Assembly: GCF_001027745.1 (NCBI RefSeq)
Contig: NZ_LECU01000005.1
Coordinates: forward strand, 372,001-436,000
Direction of reading: 5' to 3'
Source of the DNA: Pedobacter sp. BMA
GTDB taxonomy: Bacteria; Bacteroidota; Bacteroidia; Sphingobacteriales; Sphingobacteriaceae
DNA: 64,000 nt
Every line of letters begins with the position of its first letter. Position 1 is the stretch's first letter. The position numbers and the translations under genes were made by a program. The notes under the pieces are model-generated. The model did not search any database, was not told the DNA's origin, and saw nothing but the letters and a program-made list of their open reading frames with translations. This document shows positions 25,576-34,625 of the stretch, in pieces.

Positions 25576-26751
25576 CTATATACTGGTTTTTGGTTTAGAT
25601 AAACGTTTAGTGAGCACTACATTCGCGATGGCTGCCAGCGCCATTGCGCCCATAAACGATGTCGATAAACCCCACCCTCCGGCTTGGTATAGTTGTATCG
25701 CAATGTAAGATCCTAAAGCGCCTCCAATAAAATAGCTGGTCATGTAAACTGTATTGATGCGACTGTTCGCTTTCTGATCAAGAGTGTATATTACTGCTAT
25801 ATTTGTCACTTGAGTGGCCTGAACACCAATATCCAATAGCATAACGGTAACCCAGATTGCAGCGATTGATCCGGGAAAAAGTTTTAGCAGAAGAATGCTG
25901 ATCAGCGTGATTGCCGTAGAAAATAGCAGCGACCTGGAAGGCGTACCCTTATCGGCCAGTTTGCCAAATACGGGGGCAATTAATGCACCGGCGGCAGCAA
26001 GCAGACCAAACAGCCCTATGCTAGAGGCAGAATAGCTAAATGGCGCTCCGCTCAGGTAAAAAGTTAAGCTTACCCAAAAAGCACTGAGCGTGCCAAAGGC
26101 AAGCATACCAGTCAACGCTGTTCTTCTCAATAGTGGAAATCGCCCCAGTTGAGCAATGGTCGATCTTAACAAGCCTCCGTAAGTTCCGCTAAAACGTTCG
26201 TTGGTTGTTGGAAAATCACGCTGCATTAATACTGCAGTGATCAGCACCATAAGTGCAGAAATAATGTAAACATACTGCCATCCAAGAATGCCAGTGATGA
26301 ATCCACTGTAAACTCTTGCGACGAGGATTCCTATTAAAATACCCGTGAAGATCTGCCCTACAATCTTACCACGATTTTCCTTTACCAGACTGGCAGCCAT
26401 AGGTAAAATGACCTGAGCAACCACAGAAAAAACGCCTATAAGCAGACTTCCTGCATATAAAAGTATTAAGCTTGGAGAAAAGGCAATAAGGAGCAGAGAT
26501 AAAATCAACCCGACCTGGAGATAAAGGATCAGCTTCTTCCGCTCAATCATGTCTCCAATAGGCGTTAGCAGGAAAAGCCCCAGCCCGTAACCAATTTGAG
26601 AAAGTACAGAGATATTACCTGCTTTTTCTATACTGATATGAAACTGCGTAGCCATGGCCTGTAGAATGGGTTGACTGTAGTATACATTGGCAACCGCAAT
26701 ACCTGCTGTTGCTGCCATGATTAAAACCTGGGTTTTCGTTAGATTTGCCAT
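25576..26751 (-). CDS. MFS transporter (drug/sugar efflux type)
   Basis: A 391-aa inner-membrane protein with twelve predicted helices. The MFS motif A-like loop is GDMIERKKLI between helices 2 and 3, and a second is GKLADKGTPSR in the C-terminal half. The opening TKTQVLIMAATAGIAVANVYYSQP is typical of DHA1-type exporters found across proteobacteria and Bacteroidota. It is followed after 2 bp by the FAD monooxygenase and preceded by a Crp-like regulator gene on the same strand. Export of a small toxic compound is the likeliest role; the substrate is unknown. Confidence 0.88.
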   Translation of the reverse strand: MANLTKTQVLIMAATAGIAVANVYYSQPILQAMATQFHISIEKAGNISVLSQIGYGLGLFLLTPIGDMIERKKLILYLQVGLILSLLLIAFSPSLILLYAGSLLIGVFSVVAQVILPMAASLVKENRGKIVGQIFTGILIGILVARVYSGFITGILGWQYVYIISALMVLITAVLMQRDFPTTNERFSGTYGGLLRSTIAQLGRFPLLRRTALTGMLAFGTLSAFWVSLTFYLSGAPFSYSASSIGLFGLLAAAGALIAPVFGKLADKGTPSRSLLFSTAITLISILLLKLFPGSIAAIWVTVMLLDIGVQATQVTNIAVIYTLDQKANSRINTVYMTSYFIGGALGSYIAIQLYQAGGWGLSTSFMGAMALAAIANVVLTKRLSKPKTSI

Positions 26752-26882
26752 TTTCGTATGATTATTTTTAGTAAAAAATGTCTTTCAGTGACACTACAAA
26801 TTTGGCGGGTTGATATCAATCTAACGATGAACTGGTTTAGGAAATGAACACGAACTGGTTCAACTAAAAAAGTTGAAGTAGA

Positions 26883-27473
26883 TTAACTTTTTTGCGAAAC
26901 ACGCCTATTCCTAAGCTTTGACAGATATTCCGTAGTGATTCCGAGGTAAGAAGCTAAAGCATACTGCGGCACTCTGTTTACGATTGCCGGATATTTCTCC
27001 TGAATGAATTCGAAACGCTGTTCTGCAGTTTTGGTTAAATTAAGAATTACCCGCCTGGCCATATGTGCAGCCGTATGCTCGGCAAGTATCCTGAAGAAAG
27101 TCTCATACACGTGTGCCCTTTTTTTCAGTTCCTGTTCCGTTTCGTAACTAATTTGTAGAACAAGGCTGTCTTCCAGTGCCATTACAAACATAGAAGCAGG
27201 GTGCTGAAAAATGTAACTGTTGTAATCTGTAATCCACCAGTCTTCAATAGCAAATTGTATAGTATGCTCATGCCCTTCATCTCCAATCACATAAGCCCGG
27301 AAGCTACCCTCTAACACAAAAAATCTGTTTTTCGCAACAAACTCGGGCTGAACGATAAACTGTCTTTTCTTCACGCGGATCAGCTTAAAATTTTCGCAAA
27401 AGTCATCTGCCTCGTTATCTGTGAAAGGATGACGCTTTTGGATGTGTTCCTTAAGTTTGCTGAAGTCTGACAT
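26883..27473 (-). CDS. Crp/Fnr-family transcription regulator
   Basis: A 196-aa protein with a cyclic-nucleotide-binding-type beta barrel at about 20-125 (KKRQFIVQPEFVAKNRFFVLEGSFRAY) and a C-terminal winged helix (PQYALASYLGITTEYLSKLRN). The typical cAMP-binding RxS cassette is not evident, as in the many short Bacteroidota Crp-like regulators whose effector is unknown. The start is ATG 27473; a GTG at 27497 is the alternative. It is co-oriented with and directly upstream of the MFS-monooxygenase pair (131-bp gap), so it may control them. Confidence 0.88.
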   Translation of the reverse strand: MSDFSKLKEHIQKRHPFTDNEADDFCENFKLIRVKKRQFIVQPEFVAKNRFFVLEGSFRAYVIGDEGHEHTIQFAIEDWWITDYNSYIFQHPASMFVMALEDSLVLQISYETEQELKKRAHVYETFFRILAEHTAAHMARRVILNLTKTAEQRFEFIQEKYPAIVNRVPQYALASYLGITTEYLSKLRNRRVSQKS

Positions 27474-27679
27474 AAGCTTGATGATTTGTTTTGACACGGG
27501 GTTAAATGAGTTAGCTAAGATAATAATTGTTCATGTCTGAAAGTTTAGTGTTTTTCTTATTTATCGACATAAATGTACCACTGCACCCCTTAAAGGCGAA
27601 TAGGCATTCTGCGAAATAAGGAAACGAATCGTTGAAGAGCAGAGAATAATCGTTGGCTACGTAAATATGGATGGCTGTT

Positions 27680-28933
27680 TTAAACGGACTTTTGATCCCT
27701 CCCCTTGCCGGTTTCCCGGATAACAAAGCTTAATATTAACGCAAGCGAAATAATAGCCAAAATAAAGAAGCCTGCTGACCGGAAATGCTGTTCCGCATCG
27801 GTTGCAGAATTAAGCGTTTTTCCAAAATAAAAAGAAAATACAGGTCCCAAAAATGAAGTAACGCCGAATGTGATAAAGTTGATTCCTCCTGTTGCGCTGC
27901 CCTTAACCTTATCGGGGTTAGCCTCTTTGATTATGGTATATGGAATCATCGCTACACCTGAGGCTATACCAAATATCAACATGGAAAGAAATGCTGGAAT
28001 AAGTAAAGGGTAAAAAATCAATTGTCCAAAGCAAAGTATCATCATTACACATCCTGCAATTAATACAGGTTTTCGCCTGCCGATCCGATCGGAAATATAG
28101 CCCATTAATGGACAGCCGATTACCCAGCCCAGCGGAACCATTGCGCTTATGAGGACAGCCGCATGCCTGTCAACTCCTCTGTCATGTACAAGAAATGATA
28201 TTGCCCAGGTCATGGCAAAAACCGTAGTAGGAACAAAAAGCAATCCGGAAATAAGCCAACTCAGATAAGTTTGCGGGTTGGTAAACACAATTTTATATGA
28301 ACCTATAATATATGTAGCAGTTAGGCCATTTGAAGTCTTCGGCTCTTTGGGTGTAGTTAAAAGCAGCATTAAACAAATAACGCCACAGGCTGATCCAATA
28401 ATCACCCAGAACAAATGGACCGGAAATCCAGCCTCAATCATAGGACCGACAAGGAACTGCCCGGACGACCCACCTAACATTCCCATACACTGGGTAACGC
28501 CAATAGCGGTGGCAATATATTTTGCACGAAATCCGTGTGAAGCAAGATAAACGCATCCGGTAAATGAAAATGCACTGCCCGCACCCTGTAGCATACGTCC
28601 GGAATAACCTTCAATAACCCCTGAACCTGAAAATATCAGACAGCCGGCACATAGAATCCCCGCCCCGATGGCTATCGGGTATTTTGCCCCGTAACGATCA
28701 TATGCCACTCCAGCTAACAGGCTCAAAAGTGCATAGGTATAATAGTAGGATCCTAATATAGCGCTCACTTCGAAGGGCGACATGGTGAAAGCATCCGATA
28801 GCTCATTGATCATTACCGCAGGAGAGGAGCGTATAGCATATTGCAGTAAATAGAATATACAGCCCAATATCCATGAAATAATGAACCCGCGTATTAATTT
28901 ATCACTTCCGGACAATTGCGGCTGAGAAATCAT
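27680..28933 (-). CDS. MFS transporter, probably organic-anion
   Basis: A 417-aa inner-membrane protein with twelve predicted helices. The early segment ILGSYYYTYALLSLLAGVAYDRYG and the GYISDRIGRRKPV loop are MFS motif A forms. The sequence style recalls the hexuronate/oxalate-formate-type anion carriers. Its ATG overlaps the stop of ldhA by four bases (ATGA), so the two are translated together. That suggests uptake or export of lactate or a related hydroxy acid, which is an inference from context only. Confidence 0.85.
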   Translation of the reverse strand: MISQPQLSGSDKLIRGFIISWILGCIFYLLQYAIRSSPAVMINELSDAFTMSPFEVSAILGSYYYTYALLSLLAGVAYDRYGAKYPIAIGAGILCAGCLIFSGSGVIEGYSGRMLQGAGSAFSFTGCVYLASHGFRAKYIATAIGVTQCMGMLGGSSGQFLVGPMIEAGFPVHLFWVIIGSACGVICLMLLLTTPKEPKTSNGLTATYIIGSYKIVFTNPQTYLSWLISGLLFVPTTVFAMTWAISFLVHDRGVDRHAAVLISAMVPLGWVIGCPLMGYISDRIGRRKPVLIAGCVMMILCFGQLIFYPLLIPAFLSMLIFGIASGVAMIPYTIIKEANPDKVKGSATGGINFITFGVTSFLGPVFSFYFGKTLNSATDAEQHFRSAGFFILAIISLALILSFVIRETGKGRDQKSV

Positions 28934-29916
28934 GGCTTGATCTCATTAACCAAATTCTTTCCAGCAAGGAAAGCATCTGCATTTAAAAAAGTCGTTTCCG
29001 CAATTTGTTGCATGGCTTCACGGGTAAAAAAGCCCTGATGTGAGGTAATGAGTACATTGGGGAATGAGATCAATCGGGCAATCAGGTCGTCTTGTATAAC
29101 CGTTCCTGACAAGTCCTGAAAGAAAAGTGCGGCCTCCTGTTCATAAACATCAAGGCCGAGATAACCCAACTGACCAGACTTTAGTGATCCAACAACTGCC
29201 GGTGTATCAATAAGTGCCCCCCTGCTCGTATTAATCAGCATCGATCCTTTTTTAAAGTATTTTAAAGATTGTTCGTTAATCATATGGAAGGACTCATCTG
29301 TTAAGGGACAGTGTAACGATACTATTTCAGCGTTGCTTAATGCTTCATGCAATCCCATATATTCCAGTCCGTCGGCTACAAGCTCAGCATCGGGATAAGG
29401 ATCATAGGCAGTAATCCTGCAACCAAATCCTTTTAGAATTTTATACAAAGCCTTTCCGATGTTACCTGTTCCGATCAGGGCAACCTTCGAACCATGCATA
29501 TTGAAGCCCATTAAAGATGTCAGAGAGAAATTTCCTTCCCTGATTCTGTTATATGCCTTATGAGTTTTACGGTTGAGTGTCAACATCATTGCCATGGTAT
29601 GCTCAGCTACAGCCTCGGGTGAATAGGCCGGGACACGAAGAATTTTGATACACATTTCTTCCGCGAAATCAAGGTCAATGTTGTTAAATCCAGCACAGCG
29701 GAGAAGAATAAGCTTAATTCCATACCCGGCAAGCGCTGAAAGGACCTTGGCATCCCCCTTGTCGTTAACAAAAAGACAAACTGCATCGAAACCCTGTGCA
29801 AGGCCAGCACTGTCAGGATTCAATGCCTGTTCAAAAAAGACAAGCTGGTGCGAGGTATTGTATTTTTCAAGAAATTCCTGATCGTAATCGCAGGTACTAA
29901 AAACAGCAATTTTCAT
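28930..29916 (-). CDS. ldhA: D-lactate dehydrogenase (D-2-hydroxyacid dehydrogenase)
   Basis: A 328-aa cytoplasmic enzyme interconverting pyruvate and D-lactate with NADH. The sequence follows LdhA-type enzymes closely: LRCAGFNNIDL (72-82), RVPAYSPEAVAEH, NRIREGNFSL, the NAD motif GTGNIG (149-154) and LKGFGCRITAYDPYP. The catalytic residues are Arg232 (NTSRGALIDT), Glu259 (LDVYEQE) and His293 (TSHQGFF). The start is ATG 29916; upstream in-frame starts would add a poor leader. It overlaps the next gene, an MFS carrier, by ATGA. The enzyme class is clear; D-lactate specificity is a strong inference. Confidence 0.9.
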   Translation of the reverse strand: MKIAVFSTCDYDQEFLEKYNTSHQLVFFEQALNPDSAGLAQGFDAVCLFVNDKGDAKVLSALAGYGIKLILLRCAGFNNIDLDFAEEMCIKILRVPAYSPEAVAEHTMAMMLTLNRKTHKAYNRIREGNFSLTSLMGFNMHGSKVALIGTGNIGKALYKILKGFGCRITAYDPYPDAELVADGLEYMGLHEALSNAEIVSLHCPLTDESFHMINEQSLKYFKKGSMLINTSRGALIDTPAVVGSLKSGQLGYLGLDVYEQEAALFFQDLSGTVIQDDLIARLISFPNVLITSHQGFFTREAMQQIAETTFLNADAFLAGKNLVNEIKP

Positions 29917-30114
29917 ATGGATATGGTTTTGCTGTAAGGTAGTCATAATAAACGTGATGCTTTTTTTTAATGACCTTCTGCATGGGATATGCACGTCCCG
30001 GATATAAGATAGGTTATAAAATAAACATTAGTGTATTGATCTTTTTTTATATAACCAATACAAGATCATAGATTTTATAAAGCAACTTTAAAAAAACTAA
30101 TGGACAGCTTTTTG

Positions 30115-31200
30115 TCAAGGCATGTACCCAATGGCCTTTTTCATTTGCGAAGAAAGGTTATTAATATCTGCAGACTGATTAAATATTGAGAAATTTTGAT
30201 TGTAGTCCCAAATGATACCTGGGATTTTGCGTGCATCCAGTTCGCTTCTCACAGCTAACAGGTATTTTGCAAGTTCATGATCAGGAACATACCTGCGGTA
30301 TGCTCCATATTCTCCGCAAAGCACAGGCACATGGTTTTTCAATGCCCAGCTGGCCACAATCTGAAGTTTGTCGCTGATTGCCCCTTGCTTCCCCTCATTT
30401 TTATAATTATTATAATTTTTCTCGCCTGCTGTACCCAGAGCAAGAGGATTAATCGGAGGCATCGTGCCGGCCGTATATGGAAAGGGAATTCCTTTGGTAC
30501 TCACCTGCTTACCCACCCACTCTGCACCCTGATGAGTAAAAATAAAAGGTTCATAAAAATGGAAAGTATAAATAACGTTTTTGGCAGATAATGGTTTAAT
30601 TCTGCTTAGCTCGTAAATACTGTTGTAATTAGATGCACCTATAATAATCGTTCGGTCAGGAGAATATTTCCGGATGGCAGCAATTACTTTCCCTGCCAGC
30701 GGCAACCATAAGGTGTCACTAATGGTCGGTTCGTTAAGAATCTCAAAGTAAAGGTTTTCGGTACTGATTTTTCTAAACTTCTTTTCAATGACTCCCCATA
30801 GCTGTATAAGCCTGCCGCTGTCACGCAGATAAGTTTCTTTTTTCAAAGTACCATAATGATTCACCAAAATCAAATGAAGTCGAAACTGCCTGCAATTCGA
30901 AATCACATCTTCAATATTGGTCATCAAAGCGGCCCGCTCAGCCTCAGATCCATTCACATAAAACTTTTCAAAATCTACGGGTAACCTTATGGTTTTAAAG
31001 CCGAGTTTTCGGATAAGCTCAAAATCTTTGTAATTGATTGGTTTTGATTGTAAAACTTTAGGATTCCAGTAATTTTCAAGCCAGGATATATTAATCCCTC
31101 TGGATAATTGCCTGTTTCTATCAAACGACCGGTCTTTCTGCGCAAAAACATTAAATTGAACATATAATACAAGTAAAATCACTATAAGTATACGTTTCAT
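30115..31200 (-). CDS. Secreted GH5-type glucanase (cellulase-like)
   Basis: A 361-aa protein with a Sec signal peptide (residues 1-20, VLYVQFNVFAQ) and a TIM-barrel glycosidase of clan GH-A. The acid/base is Glu157 in FEILNEPT, the nucleophile Glu297 in VLCGEYGAY, and supporting motifs are FKTIRLPVDF and YTFHFYEPF. These are GH5 features; endo-beta-glucanase activity is likely. It is divergent by 46 bp from the exopolysaccharide operon. Cellulose synthesis loci often carry such a hydrolase (BcsZ, family GH8, in enterobacteria), so it may trim the nascent polymer. Confidence 0.85.
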   Translation of the reverse strand: MKRILIVILLVLYVQFNVFAQKDRSFDRNRQLSRGINISWLENYWNPKVLQSKPINYKDFELIRKLGFKTIRLPVDFEKFYVNGSEAERAALMTNIEDVISNCRQFRLHLILVNHYGTLKKETYLRDSGRLIQLWGVIEKKFRKISTENLYFEILNEPTISDTLWLPLAGKVIAAIRKYSPDRTIIIGASNYNSIYELSRIKPLSAKNVIYTFHFYEPFIFTHQGAEWVGKQVSTKGIPFPYTAGTMPPINPLALGTAGEKNYNNYKNEGKQGAISDKLQIVASWALKNHVPVLCGEYGAYRRYVPDHELAKYLLAVRSELDARKIPGIIWDYNQNFSIFNQSADINNLSSQMKKAIGYMP

Positions 31201-31246
31201 AGTATAAATTTTGTTACTTTTAGGCAGTCTTCATCCTTAGTCGTTT

Positions 31247-32614
31247 ATGATCCTGCATTCCAAAGATAGCATAATCCATGCTATCCAAGTAAATGATAAT
31301 GCACTGCACAAGCAGCTGGTAAAAAAATACCTGTACTACTCCAATATCATTATTTGGACGGTCATTTTCTTTTATCCGCTGTTAGGTATATTGGATTACA
31401 TTTATGCGTACGAAATATATCAAACCCTCCTTCTTATCAAGGTGATAACGGTTTTAGTCATTTATGCAGTATATGATATCTGTTCGGCAAAACGGGTATC
31501 GCCCCTGATCCCGCTGCATGTTACTTTTTTCACCATTTCGTGTAATGCCGCAGTACTCTGTAATCTGGTGTCGTTTGAAGTTGCACCAATATTTTTTCTG
31601 GTTTATGCAAGTTTGTTTATGCTGTTTAACCTTGCAGTATTCTGGCATCCATCTAATTCTTTTGGTCATTTTTTCTCCACGTTGTTCATGATTGTGCTTT
31701 GTTTTCACACAATTAACAATGGAAGTCTGGCATTATTTATTACTCAAGGGGCCGGATTGTTTATTATGACAGGGTTCTTTTCCTGCTTTATACCTGTAGC
31801 CCGGCATAGCATCATCAAAAGAAATACACTGAATGACCTGAAAGTGAAATATTCAACTGCTCAGCTCCATGTGCTCCATCAAGAGCTGTCTAAAAAAAAT
31901 ATTGAAATCGAAGAGTCTAACTCCAGACTAACAGAACTGGTGATGCAGCAAGATACTTTTCTTTCGTTGGTAAAACAGGATATTCATGTATTTATCGATG
32001 AAATTAACCGAACCTCTAAAGAGATGCGCCAAACAGACACTAATCTGAATGCGATTGCCGATATACAGCACAGTGTGGCCAGTTTGGAGCAACTCGTACA
32101 GCTGTTACCCGAGGAAGATGATGCACCTGCAAGCGATATTCTGTTGCAATATTCAGCGGTTGATGTATTGCAGTCTGTTAAAGAGGTTGCCGCTTGCATG
32201 ACCGTACAGTTCGCAAGCCATCAGGTCTCCTTTCAGCAAGTTGCCAAACAACCGAAATACAGGCAACAGCTTGATCAGCTTTATTTCGATCAGCTTCTTT
32301 TTAATTTGTTTGCAAACAGTTTAAAATTTTCATCTCCCGGCTGCACATTTTTAACCAGCGTCAGAACTATCGAAAAAGAATATGTGCTTGTAATTGCTTG
32401 CATTAACGCCAACGTAAACCTGAATCCTTTCCGTTCAGAAAACTGGATGCCTGCACATCCAACACCACAAAGCCTTCAGAAAGGCCTTGGCCCGGGGTTT
32501 TATATCGCGAGGTTGCTGGCAAATAAAATGAATGCAAATCTGCACTACCATAGCAGCACAAACTATTCAGCCTATGAAATCAGATTTAATACCCAATCAC
32601 CAGATGAATACTAA
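31247..32614 (+). CDS. Membrane sensor-kinase-like protein with degenerate phosphoacceptor site
   Basis: A 455-aa protein. Six hydrophobic spans within about 30-185 form a 6TM sensor, followed by a coiled coil (about 200-235) and a kinase-like core. The segment where HisKA proteins read SHDLR is LVKQDIHVF, so Gln244 replaces the histidine. The ATPase-like part keeps an N-box (LFNLFANSLKFSS) and a weak G-box (GLGPGFYIARLLA), but D-box motifs are poor. It is first in the BcsB-like/GT2 operon, 15 bp before the next gene. It may be a non-phosphorylating sensor or scaffold for that machine. Confidence 0.7.
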   Translation: MILHSKDSIIHAIQVNDNALHKQLVKKYLYYSNIIIWTVIFFYPLLGILDYIYAYEIYQTLLLIKVITVLVIYAVYDICSAKRVSPLIPLHVTFFTISCNAAVLCNLVSFEVAPIFFLVYASLFMLFNLAVFWHPSNSFGHFFSTLFMIVLCFHTINNGSLALFITQGAGLFIMTGFFSCFIPVARHSIIKRNTLNDLKVKYSTAQLHVLHQELSKKNIEIEESNSRLTELVMQQDTFLSLVKQDIHVFIDEINRTSKEMRQTDTNLNAIADIQHSVASLEQLVQLLPEEDDAPASDILLQYSAVDVLQSVKEVAACMTVQFASHQVSFQQVAKQPKYRQQLDQLYFDQLLFNLFANSLKFSSPGCTFLTSVRTIEKEYVLVIACINANVNLNPFRSENWMPAHPTPQSLQKGLGPGFYIARLLANKMNANLHYHSSTNYSAYEIRFNTQSPDEY

Positions 32615-32629
32615 TAACACAAATCCAAT

Positions 32630-34618
32630 ATGAAAAAACTTTACCTTCTGGTCTTTTTTGCATTAATTGGTCTCCACCTTTTTGCGCAGCGCAGTTTTAG
32701 TTCTTACGGTATTCCTACCCAAATTCTAAAAGGTACCAGCGGCTCCTACAGCTATTACATCCGCTTATTGCCCAATCAGCAGATAAATGGCAGTATGCTA
32801 TCACTGCAGTATGAAATCCCGGCTACGCTGAATTTCAATAAAAGTTACATACATGTTTCCATAAACGACGAGCCCACCTTTAGTGGCGCCATCAGTAAAG
32901 ACTCGGTAAACAGGATATCAATTCCCATGCAGTTAAACTCCGGACAGAAGGATGTTTTCCTAAAATTAACTATCCGTGCGCAGTTATTCGTTGGCGATGA
33001 TCCTTGTCAGGATGAAAACAATCCGTCGCTTTGGCTTAAGGTTTTACCGTCTACTGCAATTAACTGGGCCTTAAACAAAAATTACGGTCTGGCAGCAATT
33101 AATCTTTCTAACACCCTGTTTACGAAGAAAGCGATCGTGTACCCGAATAATATATCTTCGGGGGAGCTGCAAACCGTGGCCCTAACCTATGCCAGACTGC
33201 GAAAAGCAGGTATAAATGACATCAGATTGTATTCACAGGATGAAATGCCGGCACAGCTAAAGGATTTTATTTACATTGGCTTGTTACACAAAATAAAACC
33301 TGCTTTCAGATCAAAAATCAAGATAGGTCCAAAAGCTGGTCAGGGCTTGGTTTACCTTTATAAAAATAATGGTCTCGATCAGGTTGATCAGGTGTTGTTT
33401 CTAACAGCCAAAGACATTCCGGGCTTATCAAAATCCCTGGATGCGGTATTGACTAAAGGAATTTTTGAGGCTTGCTTCCAGGATCATCTTCTGATTAACA
33501 AATCGGCATATAAACCCTATACAAAAACAAACCGGCTTTACCTTTCTGATCTGGAAGACAATAATATCCTGATGACCGGAAGCGGGAGTTTATATCACAA
33601 TTTCGCCTTCAAAACTTCGGCCTTTGCCGACCTGCCGGCCGATATCAATGCGGAATTCAGCATCAAATATACCGGCCTGGAGAAACAAGACAGAGGTTAT
33701 TTCAACATTTACCTGAATAATGCACTCATCTCCAGCGCGCAATTGAATGAGTCTGGATCGTTGAGGGTGAGCACAAGTGTTAACCGTTATCAATTGAAGA
33801 AGTTCAACACTTTAAGAACGGAATTTGTATTTCATGCTGCTGATGGAATTTGCGCAGGAAACTTTCGCAACTTTATCGGACAGGTCGACGCCAAAAACTC
33901 TTATCTCACTGTTCAATCAAAACTTAGTGAGAAAAACCTTACTTTTTTTAGTTATCCTGATGCTTTCCAGCAAGAGGCTGCAATACTTGTATCTAAGAAT
34001 GCCTTGTCGTCATCAGTACAGGCAATAGCCAAACTGGTTAGTGAAATTAACGATCATTACAGCAATGAAATCAGATACCGTCCGGTGGTTGACTTTGCAG
34101 ACCATGCGGAACAGTACGCAGGAAAAAACATTATTCTTATTTCCGGAAGAAAAGATGCCTTGTTAGGGAAGTTCAAGCAAATGCCGCTTAAATATAACCA
34201 GTCTTTTGCCATATATGATAATGCCAGCAATGAGGTAATTTACCAGCTGTCGGCACCAGATCGTTCTGCTATAGCACAAATTTTTGAAGATGAACAGTTC
34301 CCCGCGGTGCTATCCATTACCATTCCTGATGAAGGCTTTTCGTCTGCAGCATTACAACAAACAGTCAGCAATATGAACGAGCAACTGAACCAATTTTCAG
34401 GAAATACGCTCATTAGCAATAAAAATGATCACCTCATTTTTAACCTGGCGCAAAACAGCAATAATGTACGGTATGCCGATAATGGAAACACGGCGTTCAG
34501 CTTATTTTGGGGAAAATATAAACTCCTCCTGCTGGCAGGCACTTTGTTCCTGATCTTCCTGAGCTACCTGTATGTTCGTAAAAAAGTTAAACAATCTCAA
34601 AAAATTGTAACCGCTTAA
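32630..34618 (+). CDS. BcsB-like periplasmic subunit of a polysaccharide synthase
   Basis: A 662-aa protein with a Sec signal (MKKLYLLVFFALIGLHLFAQ), a large periplasmic beta-rich part, and one C-terminal membrane helix (about 637-655, LLLLAGTLFLIFLSYLYV) with a basic tail. Repeated jelly-roll and flavodoxin-like segments (LNFNKSYIHVSINDEP, VFLKLTIRAQLFVGDDPCQDENNPSLWLKV) are the pattern of the cellulose synthase regulatory subunit BcsB. BcsB guides the polymer across the periplasm and contacts the synthase through its last helix. Eight bases separate it from the outer-membrane protein gene, so it belongs to the same operon. Confidence 0.82.
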   Translation: MKKLYLLVFFALIGLHLFAQRSFSSYGIPTQILKGTSGSYSYYIRLLPNQQINGSMLSLQYEIPATLNFNKSYIHVSINDEPTFSGAISKDSVNRISIPMQLNSGQKDVFLKLTIRAQLFVGDDPCQDENNPSLWLKVLPSTAINWALNKNYGLAAINLSNTLFTKKAIVYPNNISSGELQTVALTYARLRKAGINDIRLYSQDEMPAQLKDFIYIGLLHKIKPAFRSKIKIGPKAGQGLVYLYKNNGLDQVDQVLFLTAKDIPGLSKSLDAVLTKGIFEACFQDHLLINKSAYKPYTKTNRLYLSDLEDNNILMTGSGSLYHNFAFKTSAFADLPADINAEFSIKYTGLEKQDRGYFNIYLNNALISSAQLNESGSLRVSTSVNRYQLKKFNTLRTEFVFHAADGICAGNFRNFIGQVDAKNSYLTVQSKLSEKNLTFFSYPDAFQQEAAILVSKNALSSSVQAIAKLVSEINDHYSNEIRYRPVVDFADHAEQYAGKNIILISGRKDALLGKFKQMPLKYNQSFAIYDNASNEVIYQLSAPDRSAIAQIFEDEQFPAVLSITIPDEGFSSAALQQTVSNMNEQLNQFSGNTLISNKNDHLIFNLAQNSNNVRYADNGNTAFSLFWGKYKLLLLAGTLFLIFLSYLYVRKKVKQSQKIVTA

Positions 34619-34625
34619 TCCTTAA

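Noticed and set aside
27511..27726. 71-codon minus-strand frame upstream of the Crp-like gene
   Set aside because: Its first third lies in the end of the MFS gene in another frame, and the remainder (sequence rich in Ser/Asn, no family) covers a normal promoter region.
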